From Marinicella sp. (GTDB lineage: Bacteria > Pseudomonadota > Gammaproteobacteria > Xanthomonadales > Marinicellaceae), in assembly GCA_028284365.1 (NCBI GenBank), contig JANQRW010000084.1, positions 1-61,459 on the forward strand: a stretch of DNA of 61,459 nucleotides. The letters run 5' to 3'. The notes under the pieces were generated by a model. It did not search any database, had not been told where the DNA came from, and was given only the letters and a program-made list of their open reading frames with translations. The stretch's first letter is position 1. Each line of letters opens with the position of its first letter. This document shows, piece by piece, positions 52,645 to 61,134 of the stretch. The translations under genes were made by a program, and so were the position numbers.

Positions 52645-54090
52645 ATGAATTTCAGTAACGAATACTTGAACCTGGGTGAAGTCTACAGCCGCCCTTCTTT
52701 GCCTGCTCAAGTAAAATCACCAAAATTATTATTATGGAATGAGATCCTGGCATCACAACTGGGGTTCAGGTTTAAACCAGATCAAGCAGCACAATATTTT
52801 TCAGGTAATGAAGTAATAACTGGATCAAAGCCCATTGCCATGGCTTATTCAGGCCATCAATTTGGCCAATTCAATCCACATTTAGGAGATGGTCGGGCTC
52901 ACTTGCTTGGCGAAGTGATTGATAACAAAAATCAAATCCAAGAAATTCAACTCAAAGGATCTGGTCAAACACCATTCTCAAGAAATGGTGATGGCAAATG
53001 CGGCATCAAACCAGCCGTTCGTGAATACATCATGTCGGAGGCCATGCATGCATTGGGCGTGCCCACAACCCGATGTTTAGCTGTGGTCGCGACGGGCGAA
53101 GACATCTACAGGCAAACCAGCACCCCAGGTGCAGTACTCACCCGTGTGGCAACTTCACATTTGCGAGTGGGTACCTTTGAATACTTTGCTGCCAGAGGTA
53201 TGCACGATAAAGTAAAAGCATTGGTTGAGCTTACAATCAATAGACACTATCCAGAAATCGATGAAAACAATGACATAAAGTACATTCAACTAATCTCCCA
53301 TGTTATTGATAAACAAATAGATTTAATTATCAATTGGATGCGGGTTGGCTTCATCCATGGCGTGATGAATACTGACAACACCCTACTCTCTGGTTACACC
53401 ATTGATTACGGGCCTTGTGCCATGCTCGGTGTGTATGACCCTGAAACTGTTTTCAGCTCAATTGATAGACAAGGCCGGTATGCTTATGGCAATCAACCCT
53501 GGATTGCACAATGGAACATGGCACGATTTGCTGAAACATTAATACCCTTGATTGCTGATGGTGGCGATGAAGCCATAAAACTGGTAGCACCTCTGATTGA
53601 AGAATATTCAGATAAATTCAAACAAGCATTCAGTTTAATGCTGGCTCAGAAACTTGGATTCAAAAAGAATTCAACTGAAGTGGCTGATATAAGTCATGTA
53701 CTGCTGGATACCTTGTTAAAAAAACAACTGGATTATACTGAGACTTTTAACTTACTCACAGAATCACTTCAATCTGGAACAAAATTTCAAAGTTTCGAAA
53801 ATGAAGCTTTGTCAAATTGGCACAACGATTGGCTCAAACGATTACGCAGTGAAGGTCAAACCCAAAAAGAAGCTAATAGAATCATGCGAAAAAACAATCC
53901 CTTGGTTATTCCAAGAAACCATCACATCGAAATCATTTTAGATGATGTAGAGCAAAATTTAACTACAGATGCAATCGATGAATTCTTACAAGTATTGAAA
54001 TCGCCTTACTCAAAGACCCCAAAAATTGCAAAATTTCAAGACACCAACCCCAATTCAGACCTTAATTACCAAACATTCTGTGGTACTTGA
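52645..54090 (+). CDS. selO: Protein adenylyltransferase SelO (YdiU/UPF0061)
   Basis: A 481-aa pseudokinase-fold enzyme that transfers AMP from ATP to protein hydroxyls and takes part in redox stress responses. Conserved blocks: MAYSGHQFGQFNPHLGDGRA, IQLKGSGQTPFSRNGDGKCG, VREYIMSEAMHALGVPTTR, HGVMNTDNTLLSGYTIDYGP (metal-binding Asn-Asp) and the NPLVIPRNH ending. The terminal FCGT has the Cys position where eukaryotic forms carry Sec. The usual GDGRA is GDGKC. It starts 18 nt after the RND gene and may share its transcript. Confidence 0.93.
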   Translation: MNFSNEYLNLGEVYSRPSLPAQVKSPKLLLWNEILASQLGFRFKPDQAAQYFSGNEVITGSKPIAMAYSGHQFGQFNPHLGDGRAHLLGEVIDNKNQIQEIQLKGSGQTPFSRNGDGKCGIKPAVREYIMSEAMHALGVPTTRCLAVVATGEDIYRQTSTPGAVLTRVATSHLRVGTFEYFAARGMHDKVKALVELTINRHYPEIDENNDIKYIQLISHVIDKQIDLIINWMRVGFIHGVMNTDNTLLSGYTIDYGPCAMLGVYDPETVFSSIDRQGRYAYGNQPWIAQWNMARFAETLIPLIADGGDEAIKLVAPLIEEYSDKFKQAFSLMLAQKLGFKKNSTEVADISHVLLDTLLKKQLDYTETFNLLTESLQSGTKFQSFENEALSNWHNDWLKRLRSEGQTQKEANRIMRKNNPLVIPRNHHIEIILDDVEQNLTTDAIDEFLQVLKSPYSKTPKIAKFQDTNPNSDLNYQTFCGT

Positions 54091-54096
54091 GAAGAC

Positions 54097-55425
54097 TTAA
54101 TCCAGTCCATCAATAAAAATCAGGTCAACTGCGGGTAAATTAGGCTTCAAAATAAAAACACCTCTGTTGATGTCAGAAACTATAACCATGCCGTTGTCAA
54201 AAAATGGATAAACATTCCAGGCACCAGGAAAGCCAACACCCTCACCTTCTGGATAGGTATCAAAATAGGCCACCTCTTTCATTTCTGATTCACCCAGGTC
54301 GCCTAATTCCAGGATACGCAAACCCCTTGAATAATTCGCTTGGTAAGTATGAGCGCCAACAATGTATTGGTTGTGATCAATGGATTCACCTTCAGATTCA
54401 TGAAACCCTTTGAAAACCGGAGCGTCAAGGTCTTTAAAATCCATCACCAATGTCCTGGTATTCACAGCATCGCGCCATTCATCCAATTCGTCATCAATCA
54501 CAAAATAACGCTGGTCTTCTGTTAACCAGCCTTGATGGGTGTATTGGCTGCCCTTATATCCTGTTCTGGATAGTTGTCTGGGATTGTTTTTTACTGTCAC
54601 ATCCACCACTGTAACTGTATCTTCATTACTGGCGAAACAGATTTCCCGACCCTGGTAATCCTGGTCGGGACCTGCGTAAGTTAAGCATTGGGCATCATGG
54701 GTATAACCATCTGCACCAAAACAGCCAGCGAATGTTGGGTTGGTAGGATTCTGAATATTGACCATGTGCAAACCACCACTACAAGTATTACCACCAACTA
54801 AATAGGCAAACCCAGAATCTTTGTTAATTACTATGTTGTGTGCAAATTGAAAATCTCCACCATCATACAAGTCATCAGTTGTAAAGGTTTCAGGTTTGTT
54901 AGCAACATTAAGCAAACGAGTTAAATCAAACACCTGCATCCCATGATTATTGATGGTATCAGCAACAATGAAGGCATAATTGTTATAGGTTTTAATGTCA
55001 CGCCAAGCACTGGAGCCTCTGGTGGTAGGAAGTTCGCCCAGAAATACTGGACTGGCTGGGTCGGTAATTTCTACAAAAGACGTGCCATTAGAGCGGCCAA
55101 CTAAGGCAAAATATCGACCACTGGATTCATGTTTCCAGCCCCAAGAATCCGAACCTTGTCCACCACCGATTTTCGTAAGATCTAAATGTCCCATTAAATC
55201 AATGTTTTGGCAACTAAAAATATCCGCTTGACCATTGTCACAGTTTTGCGCACTTTTCAATTGATAGCCCTTATAAGACTGACTGTGAGCTGTATGCATC
55301 AGTTTAACAAAATCCGCATCCGGATATTTTTTTCCAATAACAGCAGACCTGGCAGGCGTGTGACATGCTTGTGTTGGCAACCATATCAACAATGTAATGA
55401 TGACAATCAAGGATTTAATATTCAT
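54097..55425 (-). CDS. Choice-of-anchor B family exported protein (LVIVD-type beta-propeller)
   Basis: A 442-aa exported protein with a signal peptide (IVIITLLIWLPTQA). It is built from LVIVD-type repeats visible as FVEITDPASPVFLGELPT, HMVNIQNPTNPTFAGCF and VVDVTVKNNPRQLSR, implying a beta-propeller. Conserved segments YNNYAFIVADTINNHGMQVF and HQGWLTEDQRYFVIDDELDE fit the choice-of-anchor B family. These proteins are surface or secreted with no defined activity. It is convergent with selO (6-nt gap) and 20 nt downstream of the amidohydrolase, so likely in the same transcript. Confidence 0.82.
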   Translation of the reverse strand: MNIKSLIVIITLLIWLPTQACHTPARSAVIGKKYPDADFVKLMHTAHSQSYKGYQLKSAQNCDNGQADIFSCQNIDLMGHLDLTKIGGGQGSDSWGWKHESSGRYFALVGRSNGTSFVEITDPASPVFLGELPTTRGSSAWRDIKTYNNYAFIVADTINNHGMQVFDLTRLLNVANKPETFTTDDLYDGGDFQFAHNIVINKDSGFAYLVGGNTCSGGLHMVNIQNPTNPTFAGCFGADGYTHDAQCLTYAGPDQDYQGREICFASNEDTVTVVDVTVKNNPRQLSRTGYKGSQYTHQGWLTEDQRYFVIDDELDEWRDAVNTRTLVMDFKDLDAPVFKGFHESEGESIDHNQYIVGAHTYQANYSRGLRILELGDLGESEMKEVAYFDTYPEGEGVGFPGAWNVYPFFDNGMVIVSDINRGVFILKPNLPAVDLIFIDGLD

Positions 55426-55445
55426 GGATTCGCTCTTTTCTGTTG

Positions 55446-56726
55446 TTATTTTTTAACTACTTTACCACCCTTAATAACCACTTTTATGTCATTCATGACA
55501 TTAATGTCTTGCAACGGATCAGACGCCACCACAACCATGTCTGCATAAAAGCCTGCTTTAACTTGGCCTAAAGTTTTAGTTTTATCAAGTAATTTCGCTG
55601 CTTCAATTGTTGCCGCCTGTAATGACTCTGCAGGCGTCATGCCATTGTTCACCATTAAGGCAAACTCTTCACCATTACGACCATGCTCTGAAACACCACT
55701 GTCTGTCCCGAACGCAATGTTCACACCTGCCTTATAAGCGCGGTTGAAAGATCCGGCGATTAAAGGACCAATAGTAGCTGCCTTCTTGGCCACAACCTCT
55801 GGAAAAAAACCATCAATTTTCGATTTCTCAGTGACCCAATCTCCTGCTATCAATGTCGGTACCAAATATGTGCCATGCTTTTTCATGGCCTTAATCACTT
55901 CATCATCCAGATAAGTGCCGTGTTCAATACTGGCCACCCCAGCTTCAATGGCGCGTAACATACCTGCTTTGCCATGGGCATGAGCAGCAACTTTAAACCC
56001 ATAGTCATTGGCTGTTGCAATCAAAGCATTCAGTTCCTCATCGCTGAATTGTGCATTATCACCACTGGCGGCCTGACTGAGCACCCCACCAGTTGCGGTA
56101 ATTTTAATTAAATCCGCACCATCCTGATAGCGTTGTCGAACAGCACGCATGGCATCACCAACACCATTGATCACGCCGTGTTCGGGAGTGGTTTTCGGAA
56201 ACAACCCATGACGATATCCATTACTTGGATCAGCATGACCACCAGTGGTGGCTAAAGATTTAGCCGCTGTGTAGATTCTGGGCCCATTAATTTTGCCTTG
56301 ATTGATGGCTTTTTTCAGAGCCACAGAAACATTGAAGGCATCTCCAACATCTCTGATTGTGGTAAAGCCAGCCATCAATGTGCGTTCTGCAAACACCACT
56401 GCATTGAATGCCACATCTGCCTCATTGTGCTGAAACTTCTCTATGTACCTGGTTTTGCTGTTTTCATGGGTGATGTGTGTGTGCATATCCATCAACCCAG
56501 GTAAACAATACTGCTCTGAAAAATCAAAATCAACTTTCTCACCGTTGAAAGGTTTTACGCTTTTGACTTGATCACCTTCTATTGTGATTAATTGGTTGGT
56601 TTGCATTTCACCTGATGCTGAATCAAATAATGCCCCACAGTGAACCTCCATTGCTGCTGCATTGAAAGCAAATAAAGACAATACCAACAAGCAAACTACT
56701 ATAAAACCTTTAACCTTCTTATTCAT
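55446..56726 (-). CDS. Exported metal-dependent amidohydrolase (Xaa-Pro dipeptidase/imidazolonepropionase-like)
   Basis: A 426-aa amidohydrolase-superfamily enzyme with a signal peptide (FIVVCLLVLSLFAFNAAA). Metal ligands: LMDMHTHI (HxH), carboxylated Lys in DLIKITATGG, AAHAHG, SIEHGTYLD and FGTDSGVSEHG. Close relatives are bacterial prolidase-like amidohydrolases that cleave Xaa-Pro or Xaa-Arg/Lys dipeptides, sometimes organophosphates. It sits 3 nt downstream of pepP, consistent with shared peptide turnover. Confidence 0.9.
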   Translation of the reverse strand: MNKKVKGFIVVCLLVLSLFAFNAAAMEVHCGALFDSASGEMQTNQLITIEGDQVKSVKPFNGEKVDFDFSEQYCLPGLMDMHTHITHENSKTRYIEKFQHNEADVAFNAVVFAERTLMAGFTTIRDVGDAFNVSVALKKAINQGKINGPRIYTAAKSLATTGGHADPSNGYRHGLFPKTTPEHGVINGVGDAMRAVRQRYQDGADLIKITATGGVLSQAASGDNAQFSDEELNALIATANDYGFKVAAHAHGKAGMLRAIEAGVASIEHGTYLDDEVIKAMKKHGTYLVPTLIAGDWVTEKSKIDGFFPEVVAKKAATIGPLIAGSFNRAYKAGVNIAFGTDSGVSEHGRNGEEFALMVNNGMTPAESLQAATIEAAKLLDKTKTLGQVKAGFYADMVVVASDPLQDINVMNDIKVVIKGGKVVKK

Positions 56727-56729
56727 TAA

Positions 56730-58034
56730 TTAACCCCTCATGGTCTGTTCAATTTCTGCGACAGTTTTTGGCGCATTTTTACTTAAAATAACGGGCCCTT
56801 TTTTGGTGACTTGGATGTCATCTTCAATTCTAACGCCCATACCACGCCATTTTTTTGGCGCTTTTGAGTTTTCACTGATATATAGACCCGGTTCAACAGT
56901 AAGTACTACATTTTCTTCTAACTCAACCCATAAATCATCTACCCGGTAATCACCTACATCATGTACATCCAAGCCAAGCCAATGACCGGTCATGTGCATA
57001 TAATATTGGGTATAGGTTTTTTCTTCGAGCACTTCATCCAATGAACCTTGCAGAATTTTAAAATCCAATAAACCCTGGCTGATGGTTTTAGCAGCTGCCT
57101 CATGAAAATCAATCCAATGCTTACCTACCTGCACTTCATTGATGGCATCTGACTGTGCTTGTAACACCAACTCATACAAATCTTTTTGTCTGGCAGAAAA
57201 CTTTCCATTAACTGGATACGTTCGGGTCACATCTGAGGCATAGTAGTCATATTCTGCACCCGCGTCAACCAAAACCAGTTCGCCATCTAACATCTGTTTG
57301 TTGTTGTTGATGTAGTGCATGATGTTGTTATTTTCACCACTTCCAATAATGGGCGGATAACTGCTGTGAGACTGCTGTCTCATTAGTTGGTGCTGATATT
57401 CTGCCTGCAATTCAAATTCATACATGCCTGGCTGACAGTTTTGCATCATTCGAATGTGAGCAGATGCGGCAATGTCTGCCGACTTTTTCATGCACTTGAT
57501 TTCAGTATGACTTTTATACAAGCGCATGTCGTGAATGACATGGCTGATAGACATAAATTCTTCAGGGGCATTAGACTTTTCGCCTACACGGGTATCAATG
57601 GCTTTGACCCACCCAGCCAACTTTTGATCAAACTCATTGTTTTCACCAATTTTAAAACAAACTTTTTCACACCCCTCAAGCAGTAAAGGTAAGCGTCGAT
57701 CAACCTCTTTGATATCAAATGCAGCATCAAAACCATAATTATCAACAGCGCCCTGAGTACCAACCATAGGACCATCCCAGATGATTTTTTTAGGATCAAC
57801 CTCACGACAAAACAGGATTTGTTGTTGGCCAGTTCGATTGGGAATCAGTACCAAAACAGCTTCAGGTTCATTGAATCCACTTAAATAATAAAAATCACTG
57901 TCCTGACGGTAGTAATGATGGACATCGCCGTTACGAATTAACGCTGGACGACTGCTGAGTATCGTGATTGAGTTTTTACCCGCAATTTTCATTAACTGTT
58001 TGCGGCGTTTGATGTACTCGTTGGTTTTAATCAT
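56730..58034 (-). CDS. pepP: Xaa-Pro aminopeptidase (aminopeptidase P)
   Basis: A 434-aa M24 metallopeptidase removing N-terminal residues next to proline. The N-terminal creatinase-like domain (RRKQLMKIAGKNSITILSSR) is followed by the pita-bread catalytic domain with all five metal ligands: the two Asp in VDAGAEYDYYASDVTRTYP, His in MHMTGHWLGLDVHD, Glu in LTVEPGLYI and Glu in GVRIEDDI. Cytoplasmic; length matches E. coli PepP (441 aa). 16 nt upstream lies the alkyltransferase-like gene. Confidence 0.95.
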   Translation of the reverse strand: MIKTNEYIKRRKQLMKIAGKNSITILSSRPALIRNGDVHHYYRQDSDFYYLSGFNEPEAVLVLIPNRTGQQQILFCREVDPKKIIWDGPMVGTQGAVDNYGFDAAFDIKEVDRRLPLLLEGCEKVCFKIGENNEFDQKLAGWVKAIDTRVGEKSNAPEEFMSISHVIHDMRLYKSHTEIKCMKKSADIAASAHIRMMQNCQPGMYEFELQAEYQHQLMRQQSHSSYPPIIGSGENNNIMHYINNNKQMLDGELVLVDAGAEYDYYASDVTRTYPVNGKFSARQKDLYELVLQAQSDAINEVQVGKHWIDFHEAAAKTISQGLLDFKILQGSLDEVLEEKTYTQYYMHMTGHWLGLDVHDVGDYRVDDLWVELEENVVLTVEPGLYISENSKAPKKWRGMGVRIEDDIQVTKKGPVILSKNAPKTVAEIEQTMRG

Positions 58035-58050
58035 TAAAGGTGCGCTGGCT

Positions 58051-58359
58051 TCAACCTGGCCACTGAAATTCTGAAAGGTCTATTGTATCACCCAAGCCGA
58101 ATTGAACACCCTCTTGTTCTAACTTTTTCTTCTGCCTTAAATAACCCGTTTGATCTTTCGGAATTGAAATTTTTCCAGCAGCTCCAATTACCCGATGCCA
58201 CGGTAATTGATATTTGCTGGTACAGGTATGTAAAACCCTGGATACTTGTCTGGCAGCACGATCATTTCCTGCCATGGCAGCAATTTGACCATAGGTTGCC
58301 ACCTTGCCTGCTGGAATGGCAGCAATGGTTTGAATTATTTTTAAAGTAAAATCTTGCAA
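58051..58359 (-). CDS. Alkyltransferase-like protein (ATL, MGMT family)
   Basis: A 102-aa DNA-binding protein resembling the C-terminal half of O6-alkylguanine-DNA alkyltransferase. GKVATYGQIAAMAG and the arginine-finger region DRAARQVSRVLHT are kept, but the active-site PCHRV reads PWHRV: tryptophan replaces the alkyl-acceptor cysteine. It therefore cannot remove alkyl groups itself; ATLs bind the lesion and direct nucleotide-excision repair. The reading frame begins at TTG (58359); no in-frame ATG is available before an upstream TAG. It heads the pepP group. Confidence 0.92.
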   Translation of the reverse strand: MQDFTLKIIQTIAAIPAGKVATYGQIAAMAGNDRAARQVSRVLHTCTSKYQLPWHRVIGAAGKISIPKDQTGYLRQKKKLEQEGVQFGLGDTIDLSEFQWPG

Positions 58360-58408
58360 TTTAACCGGACGAGCCGAGAACTAACCCGACTCGCAAATTA
58401 TTTATTAT

Positions 58409-59398
58409 TTATTCTTGTTCTATTTGCTCGGGCTCGTCTTTGGATTTACCGCCAAATTTACTGCTTGCCCAATTAACAGCTTTGTCTTTTAAAGCCACAA
58501 ACTTCTTCGAGCCACGCTCTAGTTTTGCTTCCCACTCCGGGTTAGGCTCTTGTCCTTCAGTCACTTTAAAGAACACTTGCATTAATGCCGTCATCGCAAT
58601 TGGATCAATTAAAGCTGACTTAATCCCCCAAGCGGTAACTATGGCCAAAATAATGATCCAAACATTGCCAGTGTAACCTACCAGCGAGAACAATGCTGCC
58701 AAGGGCCCAAACACAATAATCAATACCAGCAAGGACAAAACCCATGTAATGATGGTCAAAAATACAGCGTTTTTCAAAAATGTCTTGTAGTTTTGTGCGT
58801 ATAGCACCAATGCTTTACGTGAATCTTCCCAAGGGTTCTCAGAATTATTACGGATGTAGTAGGCCAAAATAACCTCATCCACATAGGTTAAAGACATGTT
58901 AATGACACCATTAACAAATTTAACTATAGGTTGTGGCACGATCGGTAAAAACGACATGATGCCAGCAAAAATCCGATTAAAAGTTTTTAGCACCCCTTTA
59001 ATCAGTTGATCCACACCAAACAAAACCGATGATTCTTTAAAACGCTCTTTAACCACTTCTTGGGCATATTTGATTTGCCCCTTGTTTTCAGGAATGGGTT
59101 CATTATCTAAATGCTTAACGATGACAGCAATGTGCCCTGCTTTAACCAGATACAACAAATACTCACGAACGTAGTAAAGCACACCGCTGACTAAACTGAA
59201 GCCACCGACCATACCGTAAAACAAGCCGGTTTCTTTACCGTCACCCACACTACCAAGTAAATAACCAATACCGCCGCCAGCTCCCGTCCCAATAATGTAT
59301 GCCAGTGTTATGCCCATATAAATTAAGAATCTGAATAACACAAACTCTTTGGTTTTCCACAATGTAGACATCACTTGTCCAAATTTAAAATCCACCAT
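58409..59398 (-). CDS. Polytopic membrane protein of unknown function
   Basis: A 329-aa inner-membrane protein I do not recognise. Predicted membrane segments: FRFLIYMGITLAYIIGTGAG plus GGGIGYLLGS, a segment around GLFYGMVGGFSLVSGVLYYV, FAGIMSFLPIVP, FLTIITWVLSLLVLIIVFG and WIIILAIVTAWGIKSALI. The C-terminus is charged (KSKDEPEQIEQE). The ATG at 59398 has a GAGGAG ribosome site; an ATG 15 nt upstream overlaps that site. Glycine-rich turns and a central amphipathic stretch do not match a named transporter family. It lies 29 nt downstream of trpS and may be co-transcribed. Confidence 0.75.
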   Translation of the reverse strand: MVDFKFGQVMSTLWKTKEFVLFRFLIYMGITLAYIIGTGAGGGIGYLLGSVGDGKETGLFYGMVGGFSLVSGVLYYVREYLLYLVKAGHIAVIVKHLDNEPIPENKGQIKYAQEVVKERFKESSVLFGVDQLIKGVLKTFNRIFAGIMSFLPIVPQPIVKFVNGVINMSLTYVDEVILAYYIRNNSENPWEDSRKALVLYAQNYKTFLKNAVFLTIITWVLSLLVLIIVFGPLAALFSLVGYTGNVWIIILAIVTAWGIKSALIDPIAMTALMQVFFKVTEGQEPNPEWEAKLERGSKKFVALKDKAVNWASSKFGGKSKDEPEQIEQE

Positions 59399-59427
59399 CT
59401 TTAATCTCCTCAATGTTCTTTGGTTAA

Positions 59428-60432
59428 TTAACTGACCGACCTGATTCCCACAGCTGCTTTTAACTCCGCCAAAAAAGGCGTCGCATACTCACGGGCTTTG
59501 GCCGCACCCTTTTGTAATTCCTGTTCAATTATATCTGGGTTATTCATCAACTCATTGTATTTTTCACGAGCAGGTGCCAATTCTGTGTCGATCATCTCAA
59601 AAAGTACTTGCTTTGCACTACCCCATGCGATGCCGTTCTCAAATTCAATCTTCATCTCGTTAATCTGCGGTTCAGTTGCAAACGCTTTGAAGATATCAAA
59701 TACATATGAATCGTTTGGATCCTTGGGTTCGCCCGGCTCCAATGAGTTGGTTTTGATCTTCATAATATACTTCCTGAACTTTTTCTCAGGTAACCAAAGT
59801 GGAATCGTATTGTTATAAGATTTACTCATTTTTCGCCCATCCAAACCTGGTAATACAGCCACTTTGTCATCGACCACTGTTTTTGGCATCACAAAATGCT
59901 CACCAAAATGATGATTAAAGCGTGCCCCAATATCACGAGCCATCTCAAGATGTTGAGTTTGGTCTTTCCCAACTGGCACCTCAGTGGCATTAAACATCAA
60001 TATGTCCGCTGCCATCAAGACAGGATAACTATATAATCCCATAGTGATGCCTTTATCAGGATCATCTGAACCCTGTTCTGTATTTTCGGCCACCTGTGCT
60101 TTATATGCATGTGAACGATTCATCAATCCTTTGGCTGTCATACAAGTCAACAACCAGGTCAGTTCAGGAATTTCTGGTATATCCGATTGGCGATAAAACA
60201 CTGCTTTGTCTGTATCAAGACCCAAAGCCAACCATGTAGCAGCAATTTCCTTAGTCGATTGTGCCACTCGCTCTGGTTCCCAACATTTAATCAAAGCATG
60301 GAAATCAGCCAAGAAAAAATAACTTTTGAAATTTGGGTCTAAACTGCGTGTAATGGCAGGTTTAATAGCGCCCACATAATTGCCTAAATGTGGTGAACCT
60401 GTGGTAGTGATTCCTGTCAAGACGGTGCTCAT
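59428..60432 (-). CDS. trpS: Tryptophanyl-tRNA synthetase
   Basis: A 334-aa class I synthetase charging tRNA-Trp. The first signature is GITTTGSPHLGNYVG (HIGH equivalent PHLGN), the second LDGRKMSKSYNN (KMSKS). MAADILMFNATEVPVGKDQT is the tryptophan/ATP pocket region. Length matches bacterial TrpRS. It starts 87 nt from the divergent 90-aa gene. Confidence 0.97.
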   Translation of the reverse strand: MSTVLTGITTTGSPHLGNYVGAIKPAITRSLDPNFKSYFFLADFHALIKCWEPERVAQSTKEIAATWLALGLDTDKAVFYRQSDIPEIPELTWLLTCMTAKGLMNRSHAYKAQVAENTEQGSDDPDKGITMGLYSYPVLMAADILMFNATEVPVGKDQTQHLEMARDIGARFNHHFGEHFVMPKTVVDDKVAVLPGLDGRKMSKSYNNTIPLWLPEKKFRKYIMKIKTNSLEPGEPKDPNDSYVFDIFKAFATEPQINEMKIEFENGIAWGSAKQVLFEMIDTELAPAREKYNELMNNPDIIEQELQKGAAKAREYATPFLAELKAAVGIRSVS

Positions 60433-60519
60433 TAATTATCCAATGATTAAAACTGCACTATTGTATTCAAGGCTCAGAACTAAATACAATGGTATGAACA
60501 AATAATTTTTGGAGCCACC

Positions 60520-60792
60520 ATGAAACATATAATTATGTTAGTTCTTTGTCTCAGTACTTTTAGCGCAAACAGTGAGACCAATGCTGAGGAAGCTGTAAGA
60601 AAATCACTGAAAGCAGTAACGGTTTTTATCGATGTTAACAAACTGACACGCAAAAACTTTGCAGCCAAGAAAATGACCCGTTCTCACAATGAATTTGCTG
60701 CAGTTGGTTATGAATTGGTATCGGTTAGCCCCTATACTGAAAATGGTGATTTAGAAGGTTTCTTTGTCTCCTACAAGTTGCAGCAACATTGA
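60520..60792 (+). CDS. Small exported protein of unknown function
   Basis: A 90-aa protein with a signal peptide (KHIIMLVLCLSTFSANSE) leaving a mature ~70-residue domain. SKAVTVFIDVNKL-like strands followed by GYELVSVSPYTENGDLEGFF suggest a compact alpha/beta fold. I do not recognise a family. It lies between trpS (divergent) and metJ (same strand); the metJ promoter overlaps its stop codon, so the two are probably separate units. Confidence 0.6.
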   Translation: MKHIIMLVLCLSTFSANSETNAEEAVRKSLKAVTVFIDVNKLTRKNFAAKKMTRSHNEFAAVGYELVSVSPYTENGDLEGFFVSYKLQQH

Positions 60793-60849
60793 AATATTAG
60801 CATTTCATGATATGATAAATATTTTTAAAATCTAGACGTTTATATGGCT
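60789..60849 (+). promoter_or_regulatory. metJ promoter with tandem met boxes
   Basis: TTGAAA (60789-60794), a 16-nt spacer and TATGAT (60811-60816) put the start near 60823. Three adjacent 8-mers from 60826 resemble the MetJ site AGACGTCT: TAAAATCT (4/8), AGACGTTT (60834-60841, 7/8) and ATATGGCT (5/8), the last running into the coding sequence. This suggests autorepression. Confidence 0.55.
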
Positions 60850-61134
60850 TGGAATGGCGAATATATCAACCCTTATGTTGAGCATGGCAAGAAAAGTGAC
60901 AAGGTAAAAAAGATCACAGTTTCTATACCTTTTGATGTACTTAAAATACTGACCGATGAACGCACTCGCAGACAAGTTAAAAACCTCAAGCATGCCACTA
61001 ACAGCGAATTATTGTGTGAAGCCTTTTTACATGCTTACACTGGCCAACCCTTACCTACTGACGAAGAATTATGTAAATCTAACTCAGAATACGAAACCAC
61101 TCTGAAAAGTCACCAGTCTAAATCGACAGAATAA
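60844..61134 (+). CDS. metJ: Methionine repressor MetJ
   Basis: A 96-aa ribbon-helix-helix repressor of methionine-biosynthesis genes, with S-adenosylmethionine as corepressor. It is nearly identical to E. coli MetJ across [20 protein letters not shown], the beta-ribbon [20 protein letters not shown] and [20 protein letters not shown]. It is shorter at the C-terminus than E. coli (105 aa). Its 3' end overlaps the end of the opposite-strand hydrolase by 25 bp. Confidence 0.97.
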   Translation: MAWNGEYINPYVEHGKKSDKVKKITVSIPFDVLKILTDERTRRQVKNLKHATNSELLCEAFLHAYTGQPLPTDEELCKSNSEYETTLKSHQSKSTE

